A stretch of 6,065 nt of DNA from Bacillota bacterium. Lineage in GTDB: Bacteria; Bacillota; Clostridia; Oscillospirales; Ruminococcaceae. A program made the translations under genes and the position numbers. The stretch spans positions 1 to 6,065 of the forward strand of contig JAEWBS010000050.1 of NCBI GenBank assembly GCA_023391005.1, in the 5' to 3' direction. This document shows positions 1-5,755 of this stretch, one piece after another. The first letter of the stretch is position 1, and each line of letters opens with the position of its first letter. The notes below the pieces were generated by a model that made no database searches, had not been told where the DNA came from, and was given only the letters and a program-made list of their open reading frames with translations.

Positions 1-59
1 CACGAGCTGTGCCCGGCAAGCGCAATGTTTCTGATCTTATCCGCGAGATACTGTCTCAT
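1..59 (-). CDS. EF-G-like translation GTPase, N-terminal fragment (runs off the left edge)
   Basis: Only the first 19 codons are present; the gene continues beyond base 1 on the minus strand. The peptide reads MRQYLADKIRNIALAGHSS, and the next codon begins TG (Cys or Trp). With Cys it would give GHSSC, leading into a GxxxxGK[ST] P-loop (G1 motif) from residue 16. The pattern of a short basic start, then KIRNIAL and a P-loop at once, is typical of the EF-G-like paralogue found in Clostridia beside true EF-G. True EF-G normally has a His-Ile-Asp-Ala-Gly P-loop instead. The ATG at 59-57 is preceded by an AAAGGGG ribosome binding site (minus strand, about 9 nt upstream), which supports the start. 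It has its own promoter (153-181) and a hairpin in the leader. Family members are ribosome-associated cytoplasmic GTPases; the exact role of this paralogue is not well defined. The short fragment limits certainty, and another P-loop GTPase is possible. Confidence 0.62.
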   Translation of the reverse strand, partial: MRQYLADKIRNIALAGHSS

Positions 60-75
60 TTTTCTTTACCCCTTT

Positions 76-105
76 CAATATGCCGAAAAAGCGCTCGGCA
101 TATTG
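76..105 (-). promoter_or_regulatory. Perfect 11-bp inverted repeat in the EF-G-like gene leader
   Basis: CAATATGCCGA (76-86) and TCGGCATATTG (95-105) are exact reverse complements around an 8-nt loop. In the minus-strand transcript from the promoter at 153-181, the hairpin ends directly against the GAAAGGGG ribosome binding site (69-76). No T-run follows the stem on the minus strand, so an intrinsic terminator is unlikely. A translational or mRNA-stability element is possible, and a DNA-binding site for a dimeric regulator is an alternative. The repeat is plain in the sequence; its function is inferred. Confidence 0.6.
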
Positions 106-152
106 TGTATTTTGCACAGCGATCAGGTTGTTAACCCTATCACATATGTTTA

Positions 153-181
153 ATTATACTGGATACGCCCCCAACTGACAA
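153..181 (-). promoter_or_regulatory. Sigma-A type promoter for the EF-G-like gene
   Basis: On the minus strand, TTGTCA (181-176) and a perfect TATAAT (158-153) are separated by exactly 17 bases. Transcription would begin near base 146, leaving a leader of about 87 nt that contains the inverted repeat at 76-105. Confidence 0.8.
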
Positions 182-265
182 GCCCTTTGGGAAAAAAAGG
201 CCTGCAAATAAAATCGGTTCTTTCTCGTTGGGTGTTTTGCATATACATCATCGAGGTGAATTGAC

Positions 266-775
266 ATGTTGATGTATGCGTTCCGTTTCAACAGACGGGT
301 TCGCCGTTCCGCACTGCTGCTGTTGTTGCTGTTGGTCGTCATGGCGGCGGGCCGGCTGGTGCTGAACCTAATGCCCGAAGGAAACGCCGCCCTCACAGGC
401 GCGACAATTAAACGTCAAAGCGGAAAAACCGAGGAACAGCGGCAGGAATTCCTGACGGCGCTCGGCTGGGTGGTCAACCCCGAGCCGGATGAAGTCGTTG
501 AGGTCATTATTCCCAAAAAATTTGATGAAGTTTATGAAAACTATAATAATATTCAAAAAGAGCAAGGCATGGATCTCTCGCGCTATAAGGGCAAGCGCTG
601 CAAGCGTTATAGCTACACAGTGCTCAATTTCCCCGGCGGCGCACAGAATGTCCGCCTCAACCTTCTGGTGTGCGGCAATAAGATTGTTGGCGGAGACGTC
701 AGCGCGCTGGGGATGGACGGCTTTATGCAGGGACTTATCTTTCCGACGCAATCCTCCACCTTGGCGACCAGCTAG
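266..775 (+). CDS. DUF4830 domain membrane-anchored protein
   Basis: A 169-residue protein of unknown function. A basic N-terminus (RFNRRVRR, residues 7-14) precedes one hydrophobic stretch at about residues 15-36, which fits a signal anchor with the rest outside the membrane. No lipobox or clear signal peptidase site is obvious. From about residue 56 to 157 the sequence matches my recollection of DUF4830: RQEFLTALGWVV, then IPKKFDEVYENYN, IQKEQGMDLSRYKGK, a YSYTVLNFP segment, and a C-terminal GGDVSALGMDGFMQGL. Residue Cys112 and Cys136 could form a disulphide outside the cell, but this is a guess. The ATG at 266 has GAGGTG (253-258) 7 nt upstream; an in-frame ATG at 272 is the alternative. 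I see no convincing promoter in 180-260. The gene diverges from the EF-G-like gene and stops 5 bases before the rsuA promoter, with no terminator in between. Confidence 0.85.
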   Translation: MLMYAFRFNRRVRRSALLLLLLLVVMAAGRLVLNLMPEGNAALTGATIKRQSGKTEEQRQEFLTALGWVVNPEPDEVVEVIIPKKFDEVYENYNNIQKEQGMDLSRYKGKRCKRYSYTVLNFPGGAQNVRLNLLVCGNKIVGGDVSALGMDGFMQGLIFPTQSSTLATS

Positions 776-780
776 CAGCC

Positions 781-810
781 TTGCACAAAATCCCCTCGCT
801 GTGCTATGAT
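781..810 (+). promoter_or_regulatory. Sigma-A promoter with extended -10 for rsuA
   Basis: TTGCAC (781-786) and TATGAT (805-810) lie 18 bases apart, with a TGC extended -10 element (802-804). Transcription should start near 817, about 21 nt before the rsuA TTG. This makes an upstream start at the TTG of 781 impossible for transcripts from this promoter, because that codon is the -35 box. Confidence 0.8.
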
Positions 811-825
811 AGCATCATAACGGCA

Positions 826-831
826 GGGGGG
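826..831 (+). promoter_or_regulatory. Ribosome binding site that fixes the rsuA start
   Basis: AGGGGGG (825-831) stands 6 nt before the TTG at 838. No other start codon near the family N-terminus has a comparable site. Confidence 0.7.
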
Positions 832-837
832 ATTTTT

Positions 838-1551
838 TTGGCTGAAGTTCGTTTGGACAAGCTGCTGTCCACCGCAAAGGGACTGTCCCGTGCGGACGCC
901 AAGCGACTGCTCGCCGGCGGCAGCGTGACTGTGGACGGCAAAATCGTTAAATCCGGCAGCGAAAAGGTGGATACCGAGCGCCAAACGGTGCTTTTAAAGG
1001 GCGAGTCTATCGTATTTGCCACGCACCTTTACATTTTAATGAATAAGCCGCTGGGGGTGGTCTCCTCAACCGACGACCCTGTGAGCCAAACGGTGCTCGA
1101 CCTGCTGGCTCCCGAGCTGCGGCGCAAGGGGCTGTTCCCGGCCGGGAGACTGGATAAATACACCGAGGGCATGCTGATCATCACCGACGACGGCGATTTT
1201 GCGCACCGCATTTTAGCGCCCAAAAAGCATCTGCCCAAGGTCTATGAATTTGAGCTTGACGCGCCTATTCTCAATGCGGCGCTCGTTGAGAAATTCTCGC
1301 AGGGGGTATATCTTGGCGGCGGTCGGTATTCCTCTCCGGCCATTCTGGAGCCGTTCTCGGAAACGGCGGGCAGCGTCACCATCTTTGAGGGCATTTATCA
1401 TCAGGTGCGCCGCATGTTTGACCAAAACGGCGGCAAGGTTGTCGCTTTAAAACGGGTGCGCATCGGCGGGCTGGCGCTTGATCCGACGCTGAAACCCGGC
1501 GCAAGTCGGTTACTTTTTGCAGAAGAACTCGATAATTTGTTCCGCTTTTGA
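838..1551 (+). CDS. rsuA: RsuA-family rRNA pseudouridine synthase
   Basis: A 237-residue cytoplasmic enzyme that isomerises a uridine in rRNA to pseudouridine; E. coli RsuA acts on U516 of 16S rRNA. An S4 RNA-binding domain covers about residues 4-48 (VRLDKLL, LSRADAKRLL, GSVTVDGK). The catalytic domain follows: a conserved MNKPLGVVSS (68-77), then the GRLDKYTEGM signature with catalytic Asp106, ITDDGDFAHR (115-124), EGIYHQVRRMF (184-194) and LKRVRIGGLALD (204-215). The RLDKLL start and the short S4 domain resemble RsuA more than RluB, whose N-terminus differs; target specificity cannot be proven from sequence. TTG at 838 is chosen because of its ribosome binding site, the promoter just upstream, and the match to family N-termini. 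Length is normal and all key residues are present. It is probably transcribed alone; a possible terminator lies at 1597-1650. Confidence 0.9.
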   Translation: MAEVRLDKLLSTAKGLSRADAKRLLAGGSVTVDGKIVKSGSEKVDTERQTVLLKGESIVFATHLYILMNKPLGVVSSTDDPVSQTVLDLLAPELRRKGLFPAGRLDKYTEGMLIITDDGDFAHRILAPKKHLPKVYEFELDAPILNAALVEKFSQGVYLGGGRYSSPAILEPFSETAGSVTIFEGIYHQVRRMFDQNGGKVVALKRVRIGGLALDPTLKPGASRLLFAEELDNLFRF

Positions 1552-1559
1552 AATTCTAT

Positions 1560-1588
1560 TTGACGTGTGTTTTGTGTGATGCTAAAAT
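1560..1588 (+). promoter_or_regulatory. Sigma-A promoter with extended -10 upstream of the PAP2 gene
   Basis: TTGACG (1560-1565) and TAAAAT (1583-1588) are 17 bases apart, with TGC (1580-1582) as an extended -10. Transcription would start near 1595. The distance to the PAP2 start is about 160 nt, unusually long, and the hairpin at 1597-1637 would form at the very 5' end of the transcript. Confidence 0.8.
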
Positions 1589-1596
1589 ATCAATTG

Positions 1597-1650
1597 CGCC
1601 GCTGTGCCAACTTACAAATTGGTCAGAATTGGCGGCGATATTTTGTATTT
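1597..1650 (+). terminator. Possible terminator or attenuator hairpin after rsuA, before PAP2
   Basis: CGCCGC (1597-1602) pairs with GCGGCG (1632-1637), with CCAA (1607-1610) and TTGG (1619-1622) able to pair inside, and ATATTTTGTATTT follows. In read-through RNA from rsuA, AAAATAT (1584-1590) could also pair with ATATTTT (1638-1644). The large, irregular loop makes it weaker than the other terminators here. Because it is downstream of the 1560-1588 promoter, it could also attenuate PAP2 transcription. The AATTGG copies at 1617-1622 and 1627-1632 are complementary to CCAATT at 1699-1704, which allows alternative folds. Confidence 0.35.
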
Positions 1651-1756
1651 ACCAAGGGCGACAACTCAACGAGACGCAAAACAGATCATCAAGGTACTCC
1701 AATTTTTTAGATCGTTAAACTGTTTTTAAGATACCAAATAAAAATGAGGTGCTTGC

Positions 1757-2314
1757 GTGGCATATCTAAAAGCGATTGACAGCTCCGGCCTATGGCTGAT
1801 TCACGATTTGTTCCATTCAGCTTTGTTCGATCGCCTGATGCCCATGATCACCGCACTGGGCGACAACGGCGGCATCTGGGTTGTGATCTGCGTAATCCTG
1901 CTGCTCAACAAAAAGACGCGTATGACAGGCGTGGCAATGGCGCTTGCCATGCTGGCCTGCTACTTGGGCGGCAATCTGTTCTTGAAGAATTTTATCGCCC
2001 GCGCGCGTCCTTATACCGACGACCCGACTATACAACTGCTGATTGCGCCTGATCGGGAGCCTTTTTCCTTTCCCTCCGGGCATGCCATGTGCAGCTTTGC
2101 GGCCGCCACAAGCCTGATGCTGTGGCGCAACCGGCTCGGGCTCGCTGCAATGGCGCTGGCCGCGCTGATTGCCTTTTCGCGTATTTATCTGATGATGCAT
2201 TACCCGCTCGATGTGGCAGCGGGCATGGCGGTGGGTATTTTATCCGCGATCATCTCCTGCCGTATCGTGCGTTATTATGAACAGCACCGGCGCTATCGTA
2301 TTAAGGTGCGGTAA
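1757..2314 (+). CDS. PAP2-family membrane lipid phosphatase
   Basis: A 185-residue integral membrane phosphatase of the PAP2 (type 2 phosphatidic acid phosphatase) superfamily. All three signature motifs are intact: K77-x6-R84-P85, P106-S107-G108-H109, and S141-R142-x5-H148-x3-D152. In the family His148 is the nucleophile that forms a phosphohistidine and His109 is the acid. Hydrophobic segments at about 40-50, 56-73, 110-122, 127-141 and 154-170 indicate a multi-pass membrane protein with the active site facing outward. Family members hydrolyse lipid phosphates such as undecaprenyl pyrophosphate (BcrC-like, cell-wall carrier recycling), phosphatidic acid or phosphatidylglycerol phosphate; the substrate cannot be chosen here. 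The GTG at 1757 has GAGGTG (1746-1751) 5 nt upstream. An AT-rich imperfect inverted repeat (1710-1732) lies in the leader. The gene ends 16 bases before the bidirectional terminator. Confidence 0.9.
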   Translation: MAYLKAIDSSGLWLIHDLFHSALFDRLMPMITALGDNGGIWVVICVILLLNKKTRMTGVAMALAMLACYLGGNLFLKNFIARARPYTDDPTIQLLIAPDREPFSFPSGHAMCSFAAATSLMLWRNRLGLAAMALAALIAFSRIYLMMHYPLDVAAGMAVGILSAIISCRIVRYYEQHRRYRIKVR

Positions 2315-2330
2315 CGTTATGGATTTAAAA

Positions 2331-2376
2331 AATCCCGGGCAAAGCCGACTGGCTTTGCCCGGATTCCTATTTTTAA
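2331..2376. terminator. Bidirectional intrinsic terminator between PAP2 and dinB
   Basis: CCGGGCAAAGCC (2335-2346) and GGCTTTGCCCGG (2351-2362) form a perfect 12-bp stem with a GACT loop. AAT/ATT pairs extend it past a one-base bulge. The plus strand continues ATTCCTATTTTT; the minus strand continues into a run of six T (bases 2327-2332). It can therefore stop both convergent genes. Confidence 0.92.
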
Positions 2377-2516
2377 GTGAAACGATAAACGGCGTTGACG
2401 CTTGAAATAACCGCGGCATACCCAAACAGGATGCAGGCAGCAGATGTTCACCCTGCCCTTCTCTTGCGCGGGACAAAACGGCCCGCCGATCTATTCAACC
2501 CTTTAAGTAAGCCCCT

Positions 2517-3737
2517 TTACTCCTCATCATGCGGCTGCGCAAGGCCAATGTCGCTGGCCATGACGGCGCCGGTTGAGATGCTGCCGTGTCCGAATTTTTC
2601 GCGCACCGAGTCCATAGCGGTTTCAAGCCTTTTGCGGCGCTCGCGCGTCTCGGGCGAGGCACCGAAAAACGAAAGCTGCTCGGCGGCCTCGGAAGCCTCC
2701 ACGAGATTGACGCCGGTCACGGTCAGCATGCGGATCGGGGTCTGCCCGTTCCAGCCGTTGGCCACCAGCGTCATCGCCGCCTCGGTCAGCTCCCGCGACA
2801 ATGCCGTCGGGTTTTGCAGCGGGCATTGGCGCGAGACGGTGCGCATATAGGTATCCTTCATTTGCAGATGCACCGTGCGGCAGCACAGGCCGTAGCGGCG
2901 CAGCCGCACAGCCACCTCGTCGCAAAGCGCCGCAACCCCGACCCGGATATCTTTGATATCGGTCAGATCACGCCGAAAGGTCATGCCGTTGCCGACCGAT
3001 TTTATCTCGCGCGGTGTATCTGACTGGCGCACGGGGCTATCCTCCAAGCCGTTGGCGTAATCATAAATCTGTCCGCCCAGCTTGCCAAGCCGCGCTGTAA
3101 GCTGCGCGAGATCAGCGGCGGCCAGCTGGCCGATGGTCTGAATATACATTTCGGACAGCGTTTTTTGTACCGAAGCACCGACATATAGCAGCGACGAAAC
3201 CGGCAGCGGCCAAAGCACCTGCTGCCAGTTTTCTCGGTCGATGACGGTGGTGGCGTCCGGCTTTTTATAATCGGAACCCAGCTTTGCAAAAATTTTATTA
3301 AACGATACGCCAACCGAAATGGTCAGGCCTGTCTCCTGCCGCACCTCGCGCCGCAGCCGGTCGGCAATCTCGCGCCCTGAGCCAAACAGCTGCTGCGAAC
3401 CGGTAACGTCGAGCCACGACTCGTCGATGCCAAACGACTCGACCTGATCGGTATACCGTCGGTAGATGTCGTTAACCAGCCGCGAATAGTTGACATATTC
3501 GTCATGGTGCGGACGCACGAGCGTCAGCTCGGGGCATTTGCGCTGCGCCTGCCAGATCGTTTCGGCCGTTTTAACGCCAAAACGCTTGGCCTGCTCATTT
3601 TTAGCCAGAATGATGCCGTGTCGACTGTTCGGGTCGCCGCAAACCGCCATCGGCCCCGTGCAAAGCTCAGGGTTTAAGACCGTCTCAACCGACGCAAAAA
3701 AACTGTTGCAGTCGCAATGCAAAATGACTCTGTCCAC
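2517..3737 (-). CDS. dinB: DNA polymerase IV (Y-family translesion polymerase)
   Basis: A 406-residue error-prone polymerase that copies past damaged template bases. With the start at 3737 the protein begins MDRVILHCDCNSFFASVE, the usual Firmicutes DinB N-terminus. Catalytic metal ligands are Asp9 and the Asp105-Glu106 pair in FGIDESWLDVTG; Phe14 is in the steric-gate position that excludes ribonucleotides. The palm/finger core is followed by SFNKIFAKLGSDYKKPDATT (about 145-164), a helix-hairpin-helix thumb at about 175-225, and the little-finger domain at about 240-345. QLSFF at 354-358 matches the beta-clamp binding motif, so it should reach replication forks through DnaN. Length and motifs are complete. 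It has its own promoter, and I see no Gram-positive LexA box (CGAAC-N4-GTTCG type) near it, so SOS control is not evident. The terminator at 2331-2376 ends it after about 140 bases of non-coding DNA in which I see nothing except a GCGGG/CCCGC hairpin (2468-2486) without a T-run. Confidence 0.94.
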   Translation of the reverse strand: MDRVILHCDCNSFFASVETVLNPELCTGPMAVCGDPNSRHGIILAKNEQAKRFGVKTAETIWQAQRKCPELTLVRPHHDEYVNYSRLVNDIYRRYTDQVESFGIDESWLDVTGSQQLFGSGREIADRLRREVRQETGLTISVGVSFNKIFAKLGSDYKKPDATTVIDRENWQQVLWPLPVSSLLYVGASVQKTLSEMYIQTIGQLAAADLAQLTARLGKLGGQIYDYANGLEDSPVRQSDTPREIKSVGNGMTFRRDLTDIKDIRVGVAALCDEVAVRLRRYGLCCRTVHLQMKDTYMRTVSRQCPLQNPTALSRELTEAAMTLVANGWNGQTPIRMLTVTGVNLVEASEAAEQLSFFGASPETRERRKRLETAMDSVREKFGHGSISTGAVMASDIGLAQPHDEE

Positions 3738-3743
3738 AGCAGA

Positions 3744-3749
3744 CACCTC
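3744..3749 (-). promoter_or_regulatory. Ribosome binding site that fixes the dinB start
   Basis: GAGGTG on the minus strand lies 6 nt before the GTG at 3737-3735. The GTG at 3746-3744 is part of this site and so cannot use it as its own Shine-Dalgarno sequence; the longer start there is rejected. Confidence 0.75.
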
Positions 3750-3761
3750 TCTTCACGCATT

Positions 3762-3790
3762 ATTGTAGCACGTCGTACAACGCGCTTCAA
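3762..3790 (-). promoter_or_regulatory. Sigma-A promoter with extended -10 for dinB
   Basis: On the minus strand TTGAAG (3790-3785) and TACAAT (3767-3762) are 17 bases apart, with TGC before the -10. Transcription would start near 3755, just ahead of the ribosome binding site. The near-palindrome CGTCGTACAACG (3771-3782, 10 of 12 positions symmetric) lies between the two boxes, where a repressor could act; no LexA consensus is seen. Confidence 0.72.
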
Positions 3791-3863
3791 CTTCGAAAAC
3801 TCGCCTTATTTTGGGGCTTTTTATTATTTTTCTGTAAAACTTTATGAAATTCGATTTTTAAAG

Positions 3864-3892
3864 ATGACATTGTATGTGCAGAATGGTATAAT
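3864..3892 (+). promoter_or_regulatory. Sigma-A promoter with extended -10 for the beta-CASP nuclease gene
   Basis: ATGACA (3864-3869, five of six bases of TTGACA) and a perfect TATAAT (3887-3892) are 17 bases apart, with TGG as an extended -10. Transcription would start near 3899, giving a leader of about 212 nt. It is divergent from the dinB promoter, about 75 bases away. Confidence 0.85.
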
Positions 3893-3898
3893 AGCCAC

Positions 3899-4110
3899 AA
3901 GACAGTTGTTAACTGTAAGAATGCGCAAACCTGCGCCGCTTAACGCGGCAACCGTCTGGATGCGCAAATTTACGCATGAGGGTTCTACGGCCCGAAGCGA
4001 CTTGACGCCCTTGGGCGGACATTCTATTAAACGGGTGTTGCCAGACGTTTATGCCCCCTGCGGGAGAGGCGCAGCCAGACACCCGGCAGATTGACAAAGG
4101 AGGACACGCG
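3899..4110 (+). promoter_or_regulatory. Long structured 5' leader of the beta-CASP nuclease mRNA, class unknown
   Basis: The leader can form a series of hairpins. ACAGTT/AACTGT (3902-3907/3911-3916) lies at the very 5' end. GCCGC/GCGGC (3935-3939/3945-3949) comes next. ATGCG/CGCAT (3960-3964/3973-3977) is enclosed by AACC/GGTT (3950-3953/3981-3984). CGCC/GGCG (4006-4009/4014-4017) follows, and CGGGTGT/ACACCCG (4032-4038/4079-4085) has an inner GC-rich hairpin (4053-4070). The last stem ends 10 nt before the AAAGGAGG site. CGTCTGG (3953-3959) is complementary to CCAGACG (4041-4047) and to the second CCAGAC (4075-4080), so mutually exclusive folds are possible. ATGCGCAAA also occurs twice (3921-3929, 3960-3968). 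I compared it by eye with common riboswitch and T-box motifs and found no convincing match. There is no T-run, so control of translation or RNA stability is more likely than termination. Confidence 0.5.
4096..4103 (+). promoter_or_regulatory. Ribosome binding site that fixes the beta-CASP gene start
   Basis: AAAGGAGG stands 7 nt before the ATG at 4111. An in-frame ATG at 4051 lies inside the leader hairpin, has no such site and would add 20 residues unlike the family N-terminus, so it is rejected. Confidence 0.9.
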
Positions 4111-5703
4111 ATGAAACTAACCTTTCTGGGTGCGACCCATGAGGTGACCGGAAGCTGTTTTTATATTGAGGCCTGCGGCAAAAAGCTGATTATTGACTGC
4201 GGCATGGAGCAGGGCCCCAATTTCTTTGAGAATCAGGACATCCCGGTGGCGGCGGGCGAACTGGATTTTGTGCTGCTGACCCACGCGCACATCGACCACT
4301 CAGGTATGCTGCCCGCGCTTTGCAAAAACGGCTTTAAGGGCGAGATTCATTCCACCGACGCCACGGCTGATCTTTGCAATATCATGCTGCGCGACTCAGC
4401 CCACATTCAGGAGTTTGAAGCCGAGTGGCGCAACCGCAAGGCCAAGCGCGCCGGTCAGGAGGCGTATGTGCCCATCTACACGATGGACGACGCCATCGCG
4501 GCCATCAACTGCTTTGCGCCGCATCCTTATAATCAGAAAATCTCGGTGGCCGAGGGTATTGAGATTCGTTTCATCGACGTGGGGCATTTGCTGGGCTCGG
4601 CCTCAATAGAGGTATGGCTGACCGAGGGCGACGTCACCAAAAAGCTGGTGTTCTCGGGCGATATCGGCAACCTTAATCAGCCCATCATCAAAAACCCGCA
4701 GTACATTCGCGAAGCCGACTACGTTATTATGGAGTCGACCTACGGCAACCGCAACCACGGCGACCGGCCCGACTACATAAAATCGCTCACCGACGTGTTA
4801 CAGAAAACCTTTGATCGCGGCGGCAATGTGGTCATTCCCTCCTTCGCGGTGGGCCGCACGCAGGAGATGCTTTATTTCCTGCGGGAGATCAAGCAGCAAA
4901 AGCGGGTCACCGGACACAACTTTTCGGTTTATGTCGACAGCCCGCTCGCCATTGAGGCGACGAATATCTTCCACCGCAACGGTAGGGAGTGCTTTGACGA
5001 CGAGACGCTGGCATTGCTCAATCAGGGCATTAACCCCATCAATTTTGAGGGGCTCAAAGTATCGGTCACCTCTGAAGAGTCGAAGATGATCAACTTTGAC
5101 AACGACCCCAAGGTGATTATCTCGGCCAGCGGCATGTGCGACGCGGGCCGCATTAAGCATCACCTCAAGCACAACCTCTGGCGCCGTGAGAGCACGATTC
5201 TGTTTGTCGGTTATCAGGCCGTGGGCAGTCTTGGCCGCTCGATTGTCGACGGTGCGCAGACGGTCAAGCTGTTTGGCGAGCCGATTGAGATCCATGCTGA
5301 AATTGAGCGTCTGGCCGGCATTAGCGGCCACGCGGACAAGGACGGCTTGCTCGCATGGATCGGGCACTACGACCCGAAGCCACAGCGCGTCTTTGTCGTG
5401 CACGGTGAGGATGAGATCTGCACCGCCTTTGCCGAGGAGCTGACCGGCATGGGCCACAACGCCGTTGCGCCCTATTCCGGCACCTGCTACGACCTTGCGA
5501 CCAACACGCTGCTCGTCGAAAAGGGGCCGATTCCGATCAAGAAGGATTATGCCGTGCGCCGCGCCGAAACGATGTTCACACGTTTGCTGGCCGCAGGCAA
5601 GCGACTGCTTGAGGTTATTGAGCACAACCGCGGCGGTACCAATAAAGATCTCGCACGCTTTGCCTCACAGATTCAGTCGCTTTGCGATAAATGGGATCGA
5701 TAA
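4111..5703 (+). CDS. Beta-CASP metallo-beta-lactamase-fold nuclease (CPSF/Ysh1-like, predicted RNase)
   Basis: A 530-residue cytoplasmic zinc-dependent hydrolase, predicted to cut RNA. The start MKLTFLGATHEVTGSC is typical of the family. Metallo-beta-lactamase motifs are complete: Asp29; H58-A-H60-I-D62-H63; His159 in DVGHLLGS; Asp184 in FSGDIG. The beta-CASP motifs follow: Glu208 in ESTYGNRNH (motif A), a His at about 350 in SGMCDAGRIKHHLKH (motif B), and His407 in ISGHAD (motif C). SFAVGRTQEMLY (244-255) opens the inserted beta-CASP domain, and an RMMBL-like segment covers about 390-470. Characterised relatives include the Thermus TTHA0252 RNase and the eukaryotic/archaeal CPSF73 nucleases. 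It is distinct from RNase J, which has a different C-terminal domain and start. The last 60 residues are basic and helical, without a recognised domain. The gene is transcribed alone from its own promoter through a long structured leader to the terminator at 5721-5755. RNase activity is inferred; small-molecule esterase or other substrates are less likely. Confidence 0.92.
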   Translation: MKLTFLGATHEVTGSCFYIEACGKKLIIDCGMEQGPNFFENQDIPVAAGELDFVLLTHAHIDHSGMLPALCKNGFKGEIHSTDATADLCNIMLRDSAHIQEFEAEWRNRKAKRAGQEAYVPIYTMDDAIAAINCFAPHPYNQKISVAEGIEIRFIDVGHLLGSASIEVWLTEGDVTKKLVFSGDIGNLNQPIIKNPQYIREADYVIMESTYGNRNHGDRPDYIKSLTDVLQKTFDRGGNVVIPSFAVGRTQEMLYFLREIKQQKRVTGHNFSVYVDSPLAIEATNIFHRNGRECFDDETLALLNQGINPINFEGLKVSVTSEESKMINFDNDPKVIISASGMCDAGRIKHHLKHNLWRRESTILFVGYQAVGSLGRSIVDGAQTVKLFGEPIEIHAEIERLAGISGHADKDGLLAWIGHYDPKPQRVFVVHGEDEICTAFAEELTGMGHNAVAPYSGTCYDLATNTLLVEKGPIPIKKDYAVRRAETMFTRLLAAGKRLLEVIEHNRGGTNKDLARFASQIQSLCDKWDR

Positions 5704-5720
5704 TGGCTTGAATAAACGTT

Positions 5721-5755
5721 AAACCGGCGTCGGAATCAGTTCCGGCGCCGGTTTT
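5721..5755 (+). terminator. Intrinsic terminator of the beta-CASP gene
   Basis: AAACCGGCG (5721-5729) pairs with CGCCGGTTT (5746-5754). GGAA/TTCC (5732-5735/5740-5743) extends the stem past a small internal loop, closed by a TCAG tetraloop. TTTT and then a T-rich stretch (to about 5767) follow. It starts 17 bases after the stop codon. Confidence 0.9.

Noticed and set aside
237..252. Possible -10 element (TATACA, 242-247) for the DUF4830 gene
   Set aside because: No acceptable -35 lies 16-18 bases upstream, and transcription would start inside the ribosome binding site.
2240..2476. 78-residue open frame on the minus strand after dinB
   Set aside because: It uses a TTG without a ribosome binding site and reads through the strong bidirectional terminator into the PAP2 gene.
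2468..2486. GCGGG/CCCGC hairpin just downstream of dinB
   Set aside because: The stem is only 5 bp and neither strand has a T-run after it, so it is not supported as a terminator; the hairpin at 2335-2362 is much better.
2395..3023. Plus-strand open frames opposite the 3' end of dinB (2395-2850 and 2586-3023)
   Set aside because: They are antisense to a complete, well-conserved gene and have no start signals or recognisable motifs.
4062..4076. Resemblance of GGGAGAGGCGCAGCC to the lysine riboswitch core
   Set aside because: The match is short, lies near the 3' end of the leader, and the other conserved lysine-aptamer segments are absent.
3717..4094. 125-residue open frame on the plus strand
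   Set aside because: It starts inside dinB and runs across both divergent promoters and the leader of the next gene, with no ribosome binding site and a low-complexity, unfamily-like product.
4798..5625. Long 275-residue open frame on the minus strand
   Set aside because: It lies wholly inside the beta-CASP gene in the antisense direction, has no recognisable domain, promoter or ribosome binding site, and is a typical shadow of GC-rich coding DNA.
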